Assembly (NCBI GenBank): GCA_030602245.1
Contig: JAUWAC010000014.1
Span: 1-64,000 of the forward strand
From: Marinobacterium sp.
GTDB lineage: Bacteria; Pseudomonadota; Gammaproteobacteria; Pseudomonadales; Balneatricaceae
Length of the DNA stretch: 64,000 nt
Direction: 5' to 3'
Below, piece by piece: positions 36,993-45,362 of this stretch (position 1 is the stretch's first letter; every line of letters starts with the position of its first letter). Both the position numbers and the translations under genes were made by a program. Below the pieces are notes generated by a model. The model saw only the letters and a program-made list of their open reading frames with translations, was not told the DNA's origin and ran no database searches.

Positions 36993-37298
36993 TTACTTGG
37001 CAGCGTCCAGCATGTACTGGATGGCGGCTTTCAGCTCGGTGTCAGAGCAGTCGACGCAGGTGCCCATCGGCGGCATGGCGTTGATGCCGGACTTGGCAGT
37101 GGCCAGCAGACCATCGATGCCTTTCTCGGCACGCGGTGCCCAGGCAGCGGCATCACCGAACTTCGGTGCACCCGCGATGCCTGCAACGTGGCAGACGGAA
37201 CACTTGGCATTGTAGATTTCTTCGCCGGTACGTTCCGCCATCGCAGCGGCGGGCATCAGCAGGGCAGCTGTGGCTGCCAGGATCATCGCTTTTTTCAT
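36993..37298 (-). CDS. Periplasmic cytochrome c5-type protein
   Basis: A 101-residue monohaem cytochrome c. The start at 37,298 has AAGGAAAACACC before it and gives a signal peptide ending MAERT. The haem motif is CSVCH; Met of MPPMG is the sixth ligand; a second cysteine pair (CVDCSD) near the C-terminus is typical of c5. It carries electrons in the periplasm, probably toward a terminal oxidase. Confidence 0.92.
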   Translation of the reverse strand: MKKAMILAATAALLMPAAAMAERTGEEIYNAKCSVCHVAGIAGAPKFGDAAAWAPRAEKGIDGLLATAKSGINAMPPMGTCVDCSDTELKAAIQYMLDAAK

Positions 37299-37450
37299 GG
37301 TGTTTTCCTTTGACAGTGCTTTTTTAGTCGGGCCCAAAAGCCGCGAAAGATTCATCCAGCGCCCAAGTTTAGAAGTGGCCTGTGGATGAGTAAATACTGC
37401 ATAAGTGGTGAACACTGCCTGAATGTACGAAAGATGATCCGGAGCAGATT

Positions 37451-37657
37451 TCAGCGTGCGAGCAGGCGCATCGCGTAGGTGGCCTGGCTGTGCAGGCTGC
37501 GCTGACGCTGGCGCTGTGCGATGGTTTCCCGATGGCGGGAAAGGGCGCGTTCGACCTGCTCGTCCGATGCGTTCAGGGTCGCGCGCAGATCATCGGCGGA
37601 GTAACCGCGTTCGAGCAGTTGTTGCAGTTGATGGGTGGTGTGATGTTCGCTGTGCAT
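37451..37657 (-). CDS. Small helical protein of unknown function
   Basis: A 68-residue basic, glutamine- and arginine-rich protein without signal peptide or membrane segment. The ATG at 37,657 is preceded by AGAGGATAA; a longer frame extends 28 codons upstream without a ribosome site. The segment LQQLLERGYSADDLRATLNASDEQVERAL looks like a helix-turn-helix resembling sigma-70 region 4-like or ComK-type small DNA binders, but I cannot name the family. It stands alone between the cytochrome and putrescine-transport genes. Confidence 0.55.
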   Translation of the reverse strand: MHSEHHTTHQLQQLLERGYSADDLRATLNASDEQVERALSRHRETIAQRQRQRSLHSQATYAMRLLAR

Positions 37658-37938
37658 TCTATTTATCCTCTTATATTCAGCGTCAATTAAACCCTCGCGT
37701 GATGTCACACGGATGACAGCCCTGTGCCACTCCTGTGACAACCGTTGTCGGGCGGTCTATTTTTCTCTCTGACAGTTTTAAAAACGCTTTAGTTTTTTAA
37801 CGATTTTGTTCATATTTTGGTGTTAGCGGGCATGCATTGTGAGGGCCCGCGTAACGCTTGCTTCCTGTCGCGGCGTCCATTGGCACCGCATCTGTTGCGG
37901 GCCCCGTGCCGACAGGATCGGACTGGAGATCTGACTGC

Positions 37939-39039
37939 ATGAAAACGCTTTATCCGCGTATCAAGACACTCGCCCTCGCACTCTCGCTGACCGCCGCGGC
38001 TCAGGCGTCGGCGCAGGAGCTGCATGTGTACAACTGGTCCGACTATATTGCCGAGGACACGGTTGCCAACTTCGAACAGCAGACCGGCATCGATGTCGTC
38101 TACGACGTGTACGATTCCAATGAGGTAGCCGAAGCCAAGCTGCTGGCTGGGCAGAGCGGTTACGATCTCGTGTTCCCGACCGCACGTCCCTTCGCCGATC
38201 GTCACATCCAGGCAGGGCTGTATCAGAAACTGGATAAGTCGAAACTGGATCGGTGGGACAATCTGGATCCGGTCATTCTCGAATCACTGACCGATATAGA
38301 CCCGGGCAACCAGTATTTGGTTCCCTACATGTGGGGTACCACCGGTATCGGTTACAACGTGGACAAGGTCAAGGCGATTCTCGGTGACGACATGCCGCTG
38401 GATACCTGGCGTCTGGTGTTCGATCCGGAGATCGTCGCCAAGCTGTCCGAGTGCGGTGTGGCACTGATGGATGATGCCACCGAAGTATTCGTTGCGGCCC
38501 GTGCCTATCTCGGCAAGCCGGTCGACGACTTCAGCCGTGACGCGGTGGCCGAGGCGGCCGATGTGGTCAGCGCCGTGCGTCCGCATATCCGCTACTTCCA
38601 CAGCTCCCAGTACATCAACGATCTGGCCAACGGCGACATCTGTGTCGCGCACGGCTACTCCGGTGATGTGCTGCAGGCCCGCGACCGTGCCGACGAGGCC
38701 GATAACGGCGTCAGCGTAGCCTATGCGGTGCCGTCCGAAGGCGCCGTGGTCTGGACCGATGTGATGGTGATTCCGGCGGATGCGCCGAACCCGGAGGCCG
38801 CGCACCAGTTCATCAACTATCTGCTGGATCCGGCGGTGATCGCACCGATCACCGATTACGTTGCCTACGCCAATGCCAACGCGGCAGCCGAGGCGCTGAT
38901 CGACCCCGAGATCCGTGCCGATGCCGGTATCTATCCGCCGGCTGAAACCCGTGAAAAGCTGCTCGTGCTGAAAACCCCGAGCGAGCGTGAAATCCGTGAC
39001 ATGAACCGTGCCTGGACCCGTGTGAAGACCGGTCAGTAA
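37939..39039 (+). CDS. potF: Putrescine-type periplasmic binding protein (PotF-like)
   Basis: A 366-residue polyamine-binding protein. The start at 37,939 gives a signal peptide (ALALSLTAAAQASA) followed by QELHVYNWSDYIAEDTV, the hallmark opening of PotD/PotF proteins. Length and the potF-G-H-I gene order favour the putrescine-preferring PotF type. GGAGAT lies upstream. A hairpin in the potF-potG gap could keep binding-protein mRNA abundant. Confidence 0.88.
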   Translation: MKTLYPRIKTLALALSLTAAAQASAQELHVYNWSDYIAEDTVANFEQQTGIDVVYDVYDSNEVAEAKLLAGQSGYDLVFPTARPFADRHIQAGLYQKLDKSKLDRWDNLDPVILESLTDIDPGNQYLVPYMWGTTGIGYNVDKVKAILGDDMPLDTWRLVFDPEIVAKLSECGVALMDDATEVFVAARAYLGKPVDDFSRDAVAEAADVVSAVRPHIRYFHSSQYINDLANGDICVAHGYSGDVLQARDRADEADNGVSVAYAVPSEGAVVWTDVMVIPADAPNPEAAHQFINYLLDPAVIAPITDYVAYANANAAAEALIDPEIRADAGIYPPAETREKLLVLKTPSEREIRDMNRAWTRVKTGQ

Positions 39040-39071
39040 GCGGTCGACAACATCCGGTTTATTGCCTCCCA

Positions 39072-39094
39072 AGCCCCCGGCCCTGCCGGGGGCT
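39072..39094 (+). terminator. Perfect 10-bp hairpin between potF and potG
   Basis: AGCCCCCGGC, loop CCT, GCCGGGGGCT. No T-run follows. Probably a stability or partial-termination element setting high potF to low potGHI expression. Confidence 0.6.
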
Positions 39095-39118
39095 GTCATT
39101 GTGAGTACAGTTCAATCC

Positions 39119-40255
39119 ATGCCCAATCCGCGCATCTTCAAGCCCGAGGAGCCGTGGCAGGCGCCCGAAGGCGAGCCGATCATCCGTATCGAGAACGTCA
39201 GCAAACGGTTCGGCGATTTCTACGCCGTCGATGACGTCAGTCTGCATATCCATGCCGGCGAATTCTTCTCGCTGCTGGGACCGTCCGGCTGCGGCAAGAC
39301 CACGCTGCTGCGTATGCTGGCCGGCTTTGAGATTCCCACCGAGGGACGCATCTTCATCGATGGCCAGGATATGACGGCCGTGGCGCCCTACGAGCGCTCG
39401 GTCAACATGATGTTTCAGTCCTACGCGCTGTTTCCCCACATGAACGTGGCAGACAACATCGCGTTTGGTCTCAAGCAGGAGGGGATGCCCAAAGCGGAGC
39501 GCGAGACCCGCGTGGCCGAAATGCTGTCGTTGGTGCAGATCGAAAAGCTGGCGTCGCGCAAGCCGCACCAGCTCTCCGGCGGTCAGCGTCAGCGCGTGGC
39601 GCTGGCACGGGCGCTGGCCAAGCATCCGAAAATCCTGCTGCTCGATGAACCGCTCGGCGCGCTGGACAAGAAACTGCGCGAACAGACCCAGTTCGAGCTG
39701 GTCAACATTCAGGAGCGCCTGGGGATCACCTTTATCGTCGTCACCCATGACCAGGAAGAGGCGATGACCATGTCCAGCCGCATCGCGCTGATGCGTGACG
39801 GACGTGTCGAACAGGTCGATCCGCCGCGCCGGCTGTATGAATATCCGGCGTCGCGTTATGCCGCCGACTTCATCGGTTCGGTGAACCTGCTCGAAGGCTT
39901 CGTGCTGAGTCAGGAGGACAACCGGGTGCTGGTGCGCAGCGAGGAAGCCGGTATCGATCTGGAGGTGATTCACAGCCATCCGCTGATCGCCGGCACGCCG
40001 GTAACGCTGGCGGTGCGGCCGGAAAAAGTGCGCTTGCAGAATGCCGAGTCGTCGCTGCCCAACCGTCTGCGTGGGGTCATCAAGGAGATCGCCTATCTGG
40101 GCGATGTCTCCATTTATCATGTCGAGCTGCCGACCGGTAAACGGATCCAGTTCACGCAGTCCAACATTCAGGCGCTGGCCGAACAGCCGCTGACCTGGGA
40201 TGAAGAGGTGGAGCTGGGCTGGCCGGCCAACAGCTGTGGGGTGCTGGAGCAATGA
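39119..40255 (+). CDS. potG: Polyamine ABC transporter ATPase (PotG-like)
   Basis: A 378-residue ABC ATPase. Walker A GPSGCGKTT, signature LSGGQRQRVALARAL, Walker B ILLLDEPLGALD, and a C-terminal TOBE/OB regulatory domain (VRPEKVRLQN). The start is uncertain: ATG at 39,119 fits family length and gives PNPRIFKPEEPWQ; a GTG at 39,101 is possible. It energises PotH-PotI. Overlaps potH by four bases. Confidence 0.9.
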   Translation: MPNPRIFKPEEPWQAPEGEPIIRIENVSKRFGDFYAVDDVSLHIHAGEFFSLLGPSGCGKTTLLRMLAGFEIPTEGRIFIDGQDMTAVAPYERSVNMMFQSYALFPHMNVADNIAFGLKQEGMPKAERETRVAEMLSLVQIEKLASRKPHQLSGGQRQRVALARALAKHPKILLLDEPLGALDKKLREQTQFELVNIQERLGITFIVVTHDQEEAMTMSSRIALMRDGRVEQVDPPRRLYEYPASRYAADFIGSVNLLEGFVLSQEDNRVLVRSEEAGIDLEVIHSHPLIAGTPVTLAVRPEKVRLQNAESSLPNRLRGVIKEIAYLGDVSIYHVELPTGKRIQFTQSNIQALAEQPLTWDEEVELGWPANSCGVLEQ

Positions 40256-41196
40256 AGCGGTTCCCGTTTACCGCCTGGGACGCGGGGCGCCGTGCCATGC
40301 CGCTGCTGTCGCGTCTGAAGGGGCGCGGTCTGATCATCGGCGTGCCCTGGTTCTGGCTCGGGCTGTTCTTCCTGCTGCCGTTCCTGTTCGTCCTCAAGAT
40401 CAGTCTGGCGGAGCCGGCACTGGCCCAGCCGCCGTATACCGACCTGATCGAGGTGATCGGTGACGGTCTGGTGTCGATTTCGCTGAACTTCGGCAACTAT
40501 GTGCTGCTGTGGGACGACCCGCTCTATCGCGGCGCGCTGTTCGGCTCGATCCAGATCGCCGCGGTGTCGACGCTGGTCTGTCTGCTGCTTGGCTACCCGA
40601 TGGCCTATGCGATCGCGCGGGCGCCCAGCCACTGGCGCCTGCCGCTGCTGATGCTGGTGATCCTGCCGTTCTGGACCTCGTTTCTGATCCGCGTCTACGC
40701 CTGGATCGGCATCCTCAAGGGCAACGGGCTGCTGAACAACTTCCTGCTCTGGACCGGGTTGATCGATCAGCCACTGGAGATTCTGCATACGCCGCTGGCG
40801 GTCTACATCGGCATCGTCTACAGCTACCTGCCGTTTGTTGTACTGCCGCTGTACGCGACCCTGATCCGGCTTGATCTGACGCTGCTCGAGGCGGCCGCGG
40901 ATCTCGGCTGCCGGCCGTGGAAGCAGTTTCTGCTGATTACGCTGCCGCTGTCGCTGCCCGGTGTTATCGCCGGTGGCATGCTGGTGTTCATCCCGGTGGT
41001 GGGTGAGTTCGTGATACCGGATCTGCTCGGCGGCCCCGATACGCTGATGATCGGCAAGCTGATGTGGACCGAGTTCTTCAGCAACAAGGACTGGCCGCTG
41101 GCCTCGTCACTGGCGGCGGTGCTGCTGGTGGTGCTGATCGTGCCGTTCGTGGCGCTGCGTCACTTCGAGCAGAAGGCCGGGGAGGAGCAGCCATGA
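40252..41196 (+). CDS. potH: Polyamine ABC transporter permease (PotH-like)
   Basis: A 314-residue inner-membrane permease with six helices. The coupling loop EAAADLGCRPWKQFLLITLPLSLPGVIAG is the canonical EAA motif. The periplasmic part after the first helix contains KISLAEPALAQPP, typical of PotH. It is translationally coupled to potG (ATGA) and potI (ATGA). Confidence 0.92.
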   Translation: MKRFPFTAWDAGRRAMPLLSRLKGRGLIIGVPWFWLGLFFLLPFLFVLKISLAEPALAQPPYTDLIEVIGDGLVSISLNFGNYVLLWDDPLYRGALFGSIQIAAVSTLVCLLLGYPMAYAIARAPSHWRLPLLMLVILPFWTSFLIRVYAWIGILKGNGLLNNFLLWTGLIDQPLEILHTPLAVYIGIVYSYLPFVVLPLYATLIRLDLTLLEAAADLGCRPWKQFLLITLPLSLPGVIAGGMLVFIPVVGEFVIPDLLGGPDTLMIGKLMWTEFFSNKDWPLASSLAAVLLVVLIVPFVALRHFEQKAGEEQP

Positions 41197-42086
41197 GCAG
41201 GAGACAACAGGCGATGAAACGCCGTTTTCCGCTGCTGTTGACGTTCCTGGTGTTCGGTTACGCGTTTCTGTACGGGCCGATCCTGAGTCTGATCGTCTAC
41301 TCGTTCAACGAAAGCCGCCTGGTCACGGTCTGGGCCGGCTTCAGCACCAAGTGGTATGGCGAGCTGCTGCAGAACGATCAGCTGCTCGGTGCCGCCTGGC
41401 TCAGCGTCAAGATCGCGGCCAGCACCGCCACCGGGGCCGTGATACTGGGCACGCTGGCGGCGATGGCGCTGGTGCGGTTTCGCCGTTTCCGTGGCCGCGG
41501 TTCGCTGCAGGTGATGGTGACCGCACCGCTGGTCATGCCGGAGGTGATTATCGGCCTGTCGCTGCTGCTGCTGTTCGTGGCGATGCAGGAGACGATCGGC
41601 TGGCCTTCAGGGCGCGGACAGACAACGATCACGATAGCGCACATGACCTTCGCCATGGCCTATGTCACGGTCATCGTGCAGAGTCGGCTGGCGCATATGG
41701 ATCAGTCGCTGGAGGAGGCCGCTCTGGACCTGGGTGCGCGTCCGGTCAAGGTGTTCTTCACCATCACCCTGCCGCTGATTGCGCCGGCACTGATGGCCGG
41801 CTGGCTGCTGGCGTTTACGCTGTCGCTGGATGATCTGGTGGTGGCGAGCTTTGTCTCCGGTCCCGGGGCGACGACGTTGCCAATGGTGGTCTACTCCAGC
41901 GTGCGTCTGGGCGTCAGCCCCGAGATCAACGCGCTGGCGACGATCATCGTGCTCTGTGTCAGCGTGGCGGTGCTGATCGCCGGTATCCTGCTGTACCGTC
42001 AGGAGAAGCGGGCGCAGCGCGAGCAGAACATGCTCAACGCCACGCAGGCCGCCGATGTGGCCGAACGCGCTCAGGCCAGCAGGTAG
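41193..42086 (+). CDS. potI: Polyamine ABC transporter permease (PotI-like)
   Basis: A 297-residue permease. The start at 41,193 overlaps the potH stop and has GGGGAGGAG upstream. Motifs: PILSLIVYSFNESRLVTVWAGFSTKWYGELL and the EAA loop EEAALDLGARPVKVFFTITLPLIAPALMAGW. Its 3' end overlaps the converging phosphatase gene by 16 bases. Confidence 0.92.
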   Translation: MSRRQQAMKRRFPLLLTFLVFGYAFLYGPILSLIVYSFNESRLVTVWAGFSTKWYGELLQNDQLLGAAWLSVKIAASTATGAVILGTLAAMALVRFRRFRGRGSLQVMVTAPLVMPEVIIGLSLLLLFVAMQETIGWPSGRGQTTITIAHMTFAMAYVTVIVQSRLAHMDQSLEEAALDLGARPVKVFFTITLPLIAPALMAGWLLAFTLSLDDLVVASFVSGPGATTLPMVVYSSVRLGVSPEINALATIIVLCVSVAVLIAGILLYRQEKRAQREQNMLNATQAADVAERAQASR

Positions 42087-42844
42087 TTCTCGCTGATCAG
42101 GAACAGTTCCTCGACCGCGATCGCACTGATGCGCGGGTGGGGACAGTGGCCGTCCGCGCGGGCATTCTCGCCGAACAACGCGGCACCGGTATCGATGTAG
42201 ATGCCGTTGCCGCGTTTCTGTACCTGCGGCAGGATCACGTGGCCGTGTACCGTCAGGTCGATGCCCTCGACCTGATGCCGAAAGGTCGGCTGCCTGACCG
42301 GCCGATCCCAGATCAGGGCTTCGCGCAGCGCCGGCTCATGCGGCAGGCGCAGCTTCAGGTCCAGCCAGTCATCGACCGGAATGCTGCTGTGGCTGATGCC
42401 GACGCGGCGGCCATCACAGAGCGCCAGCTCGATCACCCAGGGCATCTCGCGATCGAGCTGCTCGGCAAACCGGCGCATCTGCGGATTGCGCCAGAAGTAG
42501 TGCTCCGGCCCCGGATCCAGCCAGGCACGGCCGCCGTAGCGCAGCCAGTCGTCGGTGTTGACGCTGTCGGGGTCGTTAAGCCAGTTGAACATGATCTGCT
42601 CATGGTTGCCGCGCACGGCAAAGAACCAGGGCTCGCGGGTCAGCAACAGACACTGCTCCGAGTCGGGGCCGCGGTCGATCAGGTCGCCGACGGAAAACAG
42701 TCGATCCACCGCCGGATCGAAGCACACCGCATCCAGCTCGGCCTGCAGCGGCTCGAGCCAGCCATGAATATCGCCGACGACGAAGTCGCGTCCCCGGGTA
42801 TTGGCCGCCACGGTCTGAATCAGGGCCATCGAGGTCTCGCTCAT
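42071..42844 (-). CDS. PP2A-like metallophosphatase (PrpA/lambda phosphatase type)
   Basis: A 257-residue serine/threonine phosphatase-fold protein. The metal-binding signatures are GDIHGWLEPL, GDLIDRGPDSEQ and RGNHEQIM, followed by histidines in the GRRVGISHSS and LTVHGHVILP segments. E. coli PrpA/PrpB are close in layout. Substrate unknown: it may be a protein or a nucleotide. Encoded opposite to potFGHI, with a tail-to-tail overlap. Confidence 0.85.
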   Translation of the reverse strand: MSETSMALIQTVAANTRGRDFVVGDIHGWLEPLQAELDAVCFDPAVDRLFSVGDLIDRGPDSEQCLLLTREPWFFAVRGNHEQIMFNWLNDPDSVNTDDWLRYGGRAWLDPGPEHYFWRNPQMRRFAEQLDREMPWVIELALCDGRRVGISHSSIPVDDWLDLKLRLPHEPALREALIWDRPVRQPTFRHQVEGIDLTVHGHVILPQVQKRGNGIYIDTGAALFGENARADGHCPHPRISAIAVEELFLISENYLLA

Positions 42845-42902
42845 CTCATACAGATCCCTTCAGTGTACTGCGCCACCGTCCCGGCTTCGAGTGCTGGCGG
42901 CG

Positions 42903-43667
42903 TCAGCCGGCCTGTGCATTGGCGACAGCGGGGGCATCGTCCAGTGCGGTCCGGATCAGGTGCTGCTCCTGCGCCTCGATCAGACGCAGGGAATCGCTGA
43001 CATGACGCACATGTGCCATCGCGGCCTTGCGCGCCCAGCGCGCCTGCCGGCTGATCACGGCGTGGTAGATCTGGCGATGATGCTTGTCGATCTGCTGCTT
43101 GAACGCCTTGCGCGGACTCAGGTTGGCGACGGCGGCCTGTACCGAGTTCAGCATCAGCCCCTTGAGACTGTTGAGTACGTGCACCAGTACTGGGTTGTGG
43201 GAGGCTTCGACGATGGCAAGGTGAAAGGCATGGTCGAGATCGGCGTTGGTTAACGGGTCCGCCGCTTCCATCGCCTCGAACGCCTTGCGGATGCGGTACT
43301 GGTCCGCCTCGGTGGCACGTTCGGCCGCCAGCGCGGCGGCCTGCCCCTCGAGCTGTTCACGCACTTCGAACAGGTTGTACAGCGTGCGCGGGTGGCCGGA
43401 AAACGCTTGCAGCAGGGCGCTGTCCGGTTCCAGCGGCGGCACCACGCAGCTGACGAAGGAACCTTTGCCGTGGCGGGTTTCGATCAGACCGCGGCCGTGC
43501 AGTTCGTGCAGCGCTTCGCGAATGATGGCGCGGGAAACACCCAGACGCGCCGACAGCTGGCGCTCGGAGGGGATGCGCCGCTCTGGTGCCAGCGAACCGT
43601 CGAGGATCATCTGTTCCAGATGGGCGGCGATCGACTGTGCGGTCGAGAGTACGGGTCGGTTAGTCAT
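42903..43667 (-). CDS. FCD-domain GntR-family transcriptional regulator
   Basis: A 254-residue FadR-subfamily regulator. The N-terminal winged helix has IPSERQLSARLGVSRAIIREALHELHGRGLIETRHGKGSFVS. The C-terminal FCD domain has the metal-ligand pattern DLDHAFHLAIVEASHNP and HHRQIYHAVISRQARWARKAAMAHVRH. It resembles GlcC/LldR/PdhR, which bind hydroxy- or keto-acids. It is divergent from a TRAP transporter gene, and a glycolate oxidase set lies beyond the insert, so glycolate/lactate control is likely. Confidence 0.88.
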   Translation of the reverse strand: MTNRPVLSTAQSIAAHLEQMILDGSLAPERRIPSERQLSARLGVSRAIIREALHELHGRGLIETRHGKGSFVSCVVPPLEPDSALLQAFSGHPRTLYNLFEVREQLEGQAAALAAERATEADQYRIRKAFEAMEAADPLTNADLDHAFHLAIVEASHNPVLVHVLNSLKGLMLNSVQAAVANLSPRKAFKQQIDKHHRQIYHAVISRQARWARKAAMAHVRHVSDSLRLIEAQEQHLIRTALDDAPAVANAQAG

Positions 43668-43675
43668 CTTGCCTG

Positions 43676-43688
43676 CTGGTTGGACCAG
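43676..43688. promoter_or_regulatory. FCD-regulator operator 1
   Basis: CTGGT-TGG-ACCAG, nine bases upstream of the regulator start codon. It has the FadR/GlcC-type form with a three-base centre and matches operator 2. Its position suggests autoregulation. Confidence 0.65.
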
Positions 43689-43781
43689 TTGTTGTTGTTA
43701 TCGAGATCCAGTCGGGCCGATGGCCCTGGCCTGACTAAATATCGGCCATGGCGGCGCGAGCGTCCACAGACGCCGACAAAA

Positions 43782-43798
43782 AACTGGTCCGACCAGTT
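43782..43798. promoter_or_regulatory. FCD-regulator operator 2
   Basis: AACTGGTCCGACCAGTT, a near-perfect palindrome sharing CTGGT-N3-ACCAG with operator 1, 106 bp away. It would have controlled the TRAP operon. The open frame running through it is not genuine coding sequence. Confidence 0.7.
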
Positions 43799-43889
43799 GC
43801 GGTCTGTCTGGACGAATCGGCGGGGCTCGACAACGCTTACCCCGCTCGCTGCCCGGAGCTCTCCTCCTACCCGGCAGGCCCGGACCAGC

Positions 43890-44614
43890 CCCATCAGTGG
43901 GATACGCTGTTCTACGCCATGGGCATGCTGGAGAAAACCCGCGAGATCTATCGCAAGTTCGGTCTGTTCTACGTCGGCCCGATTCAGCATGACGCCAACA
44001 TCATCCACTCCAAGCGCCCGGTCAGCAGTCTGGACGATCTCAAGGGGATGAAGATCCGTCTGCCCGGCGGCATGGTGGCCGAGGTGTTCCAGGAGTTTGG
44101 CGTGTCGACCGTGTCGCTGCCGGGCTCCGATATCTTCCCGGCGCTGGAAAAAGGCACCATCGATGCCGCCGACTACGTCGGCCCGGCGGTGAACTGGGAA
44201 CTGGGCTTCTCGCAGGTGACCGATTACATCCTGTTCGGGCCGCCGGGGGTGATGTCGATCTACCAGCCGGTGGACCTGATGGACCTCACCGTCAACATGC
44301 GGGCGTGGAACAATCTGGATCCGAAGCTGCAGACGCTGGTCGAGGAGCAGGTGGCCAATTACTCGATGCGCCATTACCTGACGATCCAGAAGCGCAACGT
44401 GGAGGCGATGGAGAAGTTCAAGGCAGCTGGCGATACGGTGTCGCGCCTGTCGCAGGAAGACCTGCAGCGTTTCCGTAAGGCGGCCATTCCGGTCTGGTTC
44501 CGCTGGGCCAACAAGGACGATGATGCCCGCGCGATCTTTGACATCCACCTCAAATACCTGATGAACGATACCGTCGGCTACATCACCGAGGAAGACATCG
44601 CCGCATACCGCTGA
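43890..44614 (+). pseudogene. dctP: TRAP transporter substrate-binding protein DctP, 5'-deleted
   Basis: About 240 residues of a DctP-type solute receptor are recognisable from HQWDTLFYAMGMLEKTREIY onward, including LDDLKGMKIRLPGGMVAEVF and LPGSDIFPALEKGTIDAADYVGP. This subfamily binds lactate, pyruvate or other 2-oxo/hydroxy acids. The signal peptide and roughly the first 110 residues are missing. The frame upstream, which starts at 43,748, runs through the operator palindrome and has no family resemblance. The left junction is approximate. A protein lacking export signal and half its first lobe cannot be functional. Cause: genomic deletion or an assembly error. Confidence 0.8.
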
Positions 44615-44741
44615 CGCGGTAGCAGGGCGGTACGGTCGGCGTCGGTACGCTGGCCGCCACCGTCCGGGCAGCGCTTTCCGGCAGTCGGAGTGCGGCGTCC
44701 GCCGCGCTTCGGTAACCCTCCTGTCTGTATCGAGGTAGAAG

Positions 44742-44918
44742 ATGTCCGGTCTCGAAGGCTTTGGTTTCGTACTGCCGCACTGGCTCTACTGGGGCTGGCT
44801 GGCGGTGATGCCGCTGATCATGATGGCGCTGCACCGGCGTGCGGTTCGGCGCAGTGGCGCGATCGGCGAATCCCACCCGATCATGGGCTTCCACTCGTTA
44901 CCGCAGGCCGGTGAATAG
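44742..44918 (+). pseudogene. dctQ: TRAP transporter small permease DctQ, truncated by insert
   Basis: The start MSGLEGFGFVLPHWLYWGWL with AVMPLIMMALHRRAVRRSG is the N-terminus typical of DctQ-type small permeases in this TRAP subfamily. Family resemblance ends after about 40-48 codons. The frame closes at 44,918 inside sequence that, on the other strand, codes for a TOTE primase. Junction lies near 44,885. The dctM partner is absent, so the whole TRAP system is broken. Confidence 0.75.
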
Positions 44919-45151
44919 CCGGACGTTCCCTTGGCCGACTCCCAGCGTTGCGGGTAGACATCTGCGCGCCCACGGAACAGACGGCGGAACAGGGCGATCT
45001 TGTCGCCGGTGGTGAAATGGGTTTGAGCTGGTGCGGATTCGGTTGGGGCGGGAATGGGCGCAGGAGCGGTCGGTTCTTCCCAGGCGATACCGTTCTGGGT
45101 CAGCTCGGCCGCCATGGCTTTGAGTTTTTCTTGGTCCAATTGCGTACCCAC
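44885..45151 (-). pseudogene. TOTE conflict system primase, N-terminal stub
   Basis: An open frame begins at 45,151 with an N-terminal alanine/proline-rich linker followed by KIALFRRLFRGRADVYPQRW and GYSPACGNEWKP. These are the opening motifs of the archaeo-eukaryotic primase domain in TOTE conflict system proteins. After that, the frame runs into the reverse complement of dctQ, so only about 90 authentic residues remain out of a protein normally many times larger. It is the last gene of the island and has been cut off at its left edge. Confidence 0.75.
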
Positions 45152-45333
45152 GATGGTATCCTTTTGAAAATGTTACTCAGTCGTGGGCAGTTACACAATT
45201 TGGTTTACAGCCTCACAGGATCAGTCAGACAGGAATGCCGCCAGAGTCCGTACACCAGAAATGACCATAACTCCCTCTCCTTCGGTGGCGACTGTACCAC
45301 CTAAATCGGTGTCCGATATCATTGAACCACTAG

Positions 45334-45356
45334 ACTGTCAAGTATTCCTTGACAGT
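45334..45356. promoter_or_regulatory. Palindrome with embedded TTGACA between jetD and TOTE stub
   Basis: ACTGTCAAG-TATTC-CTTGACAGT: perfect nine-base arms, starting eight bases downstream of the jetD stop. On the minus strand it includes TTGACA, and 17 bp further lies TATCGG, so it may be an operator over the promoter of the TOTE gene. No T-run supports a terminator. Confidence 0.5.
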
Positions 45357-45362
45357 TGCGGT

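Noticed and set aside
43748-43889. In-frame N-terminal extension of dctP starting at 43,748
   Set aside because: It runs straight through the regulator operator at 43,782-43,798, has no signal peptide and no family resemblance; treated as non-coding.
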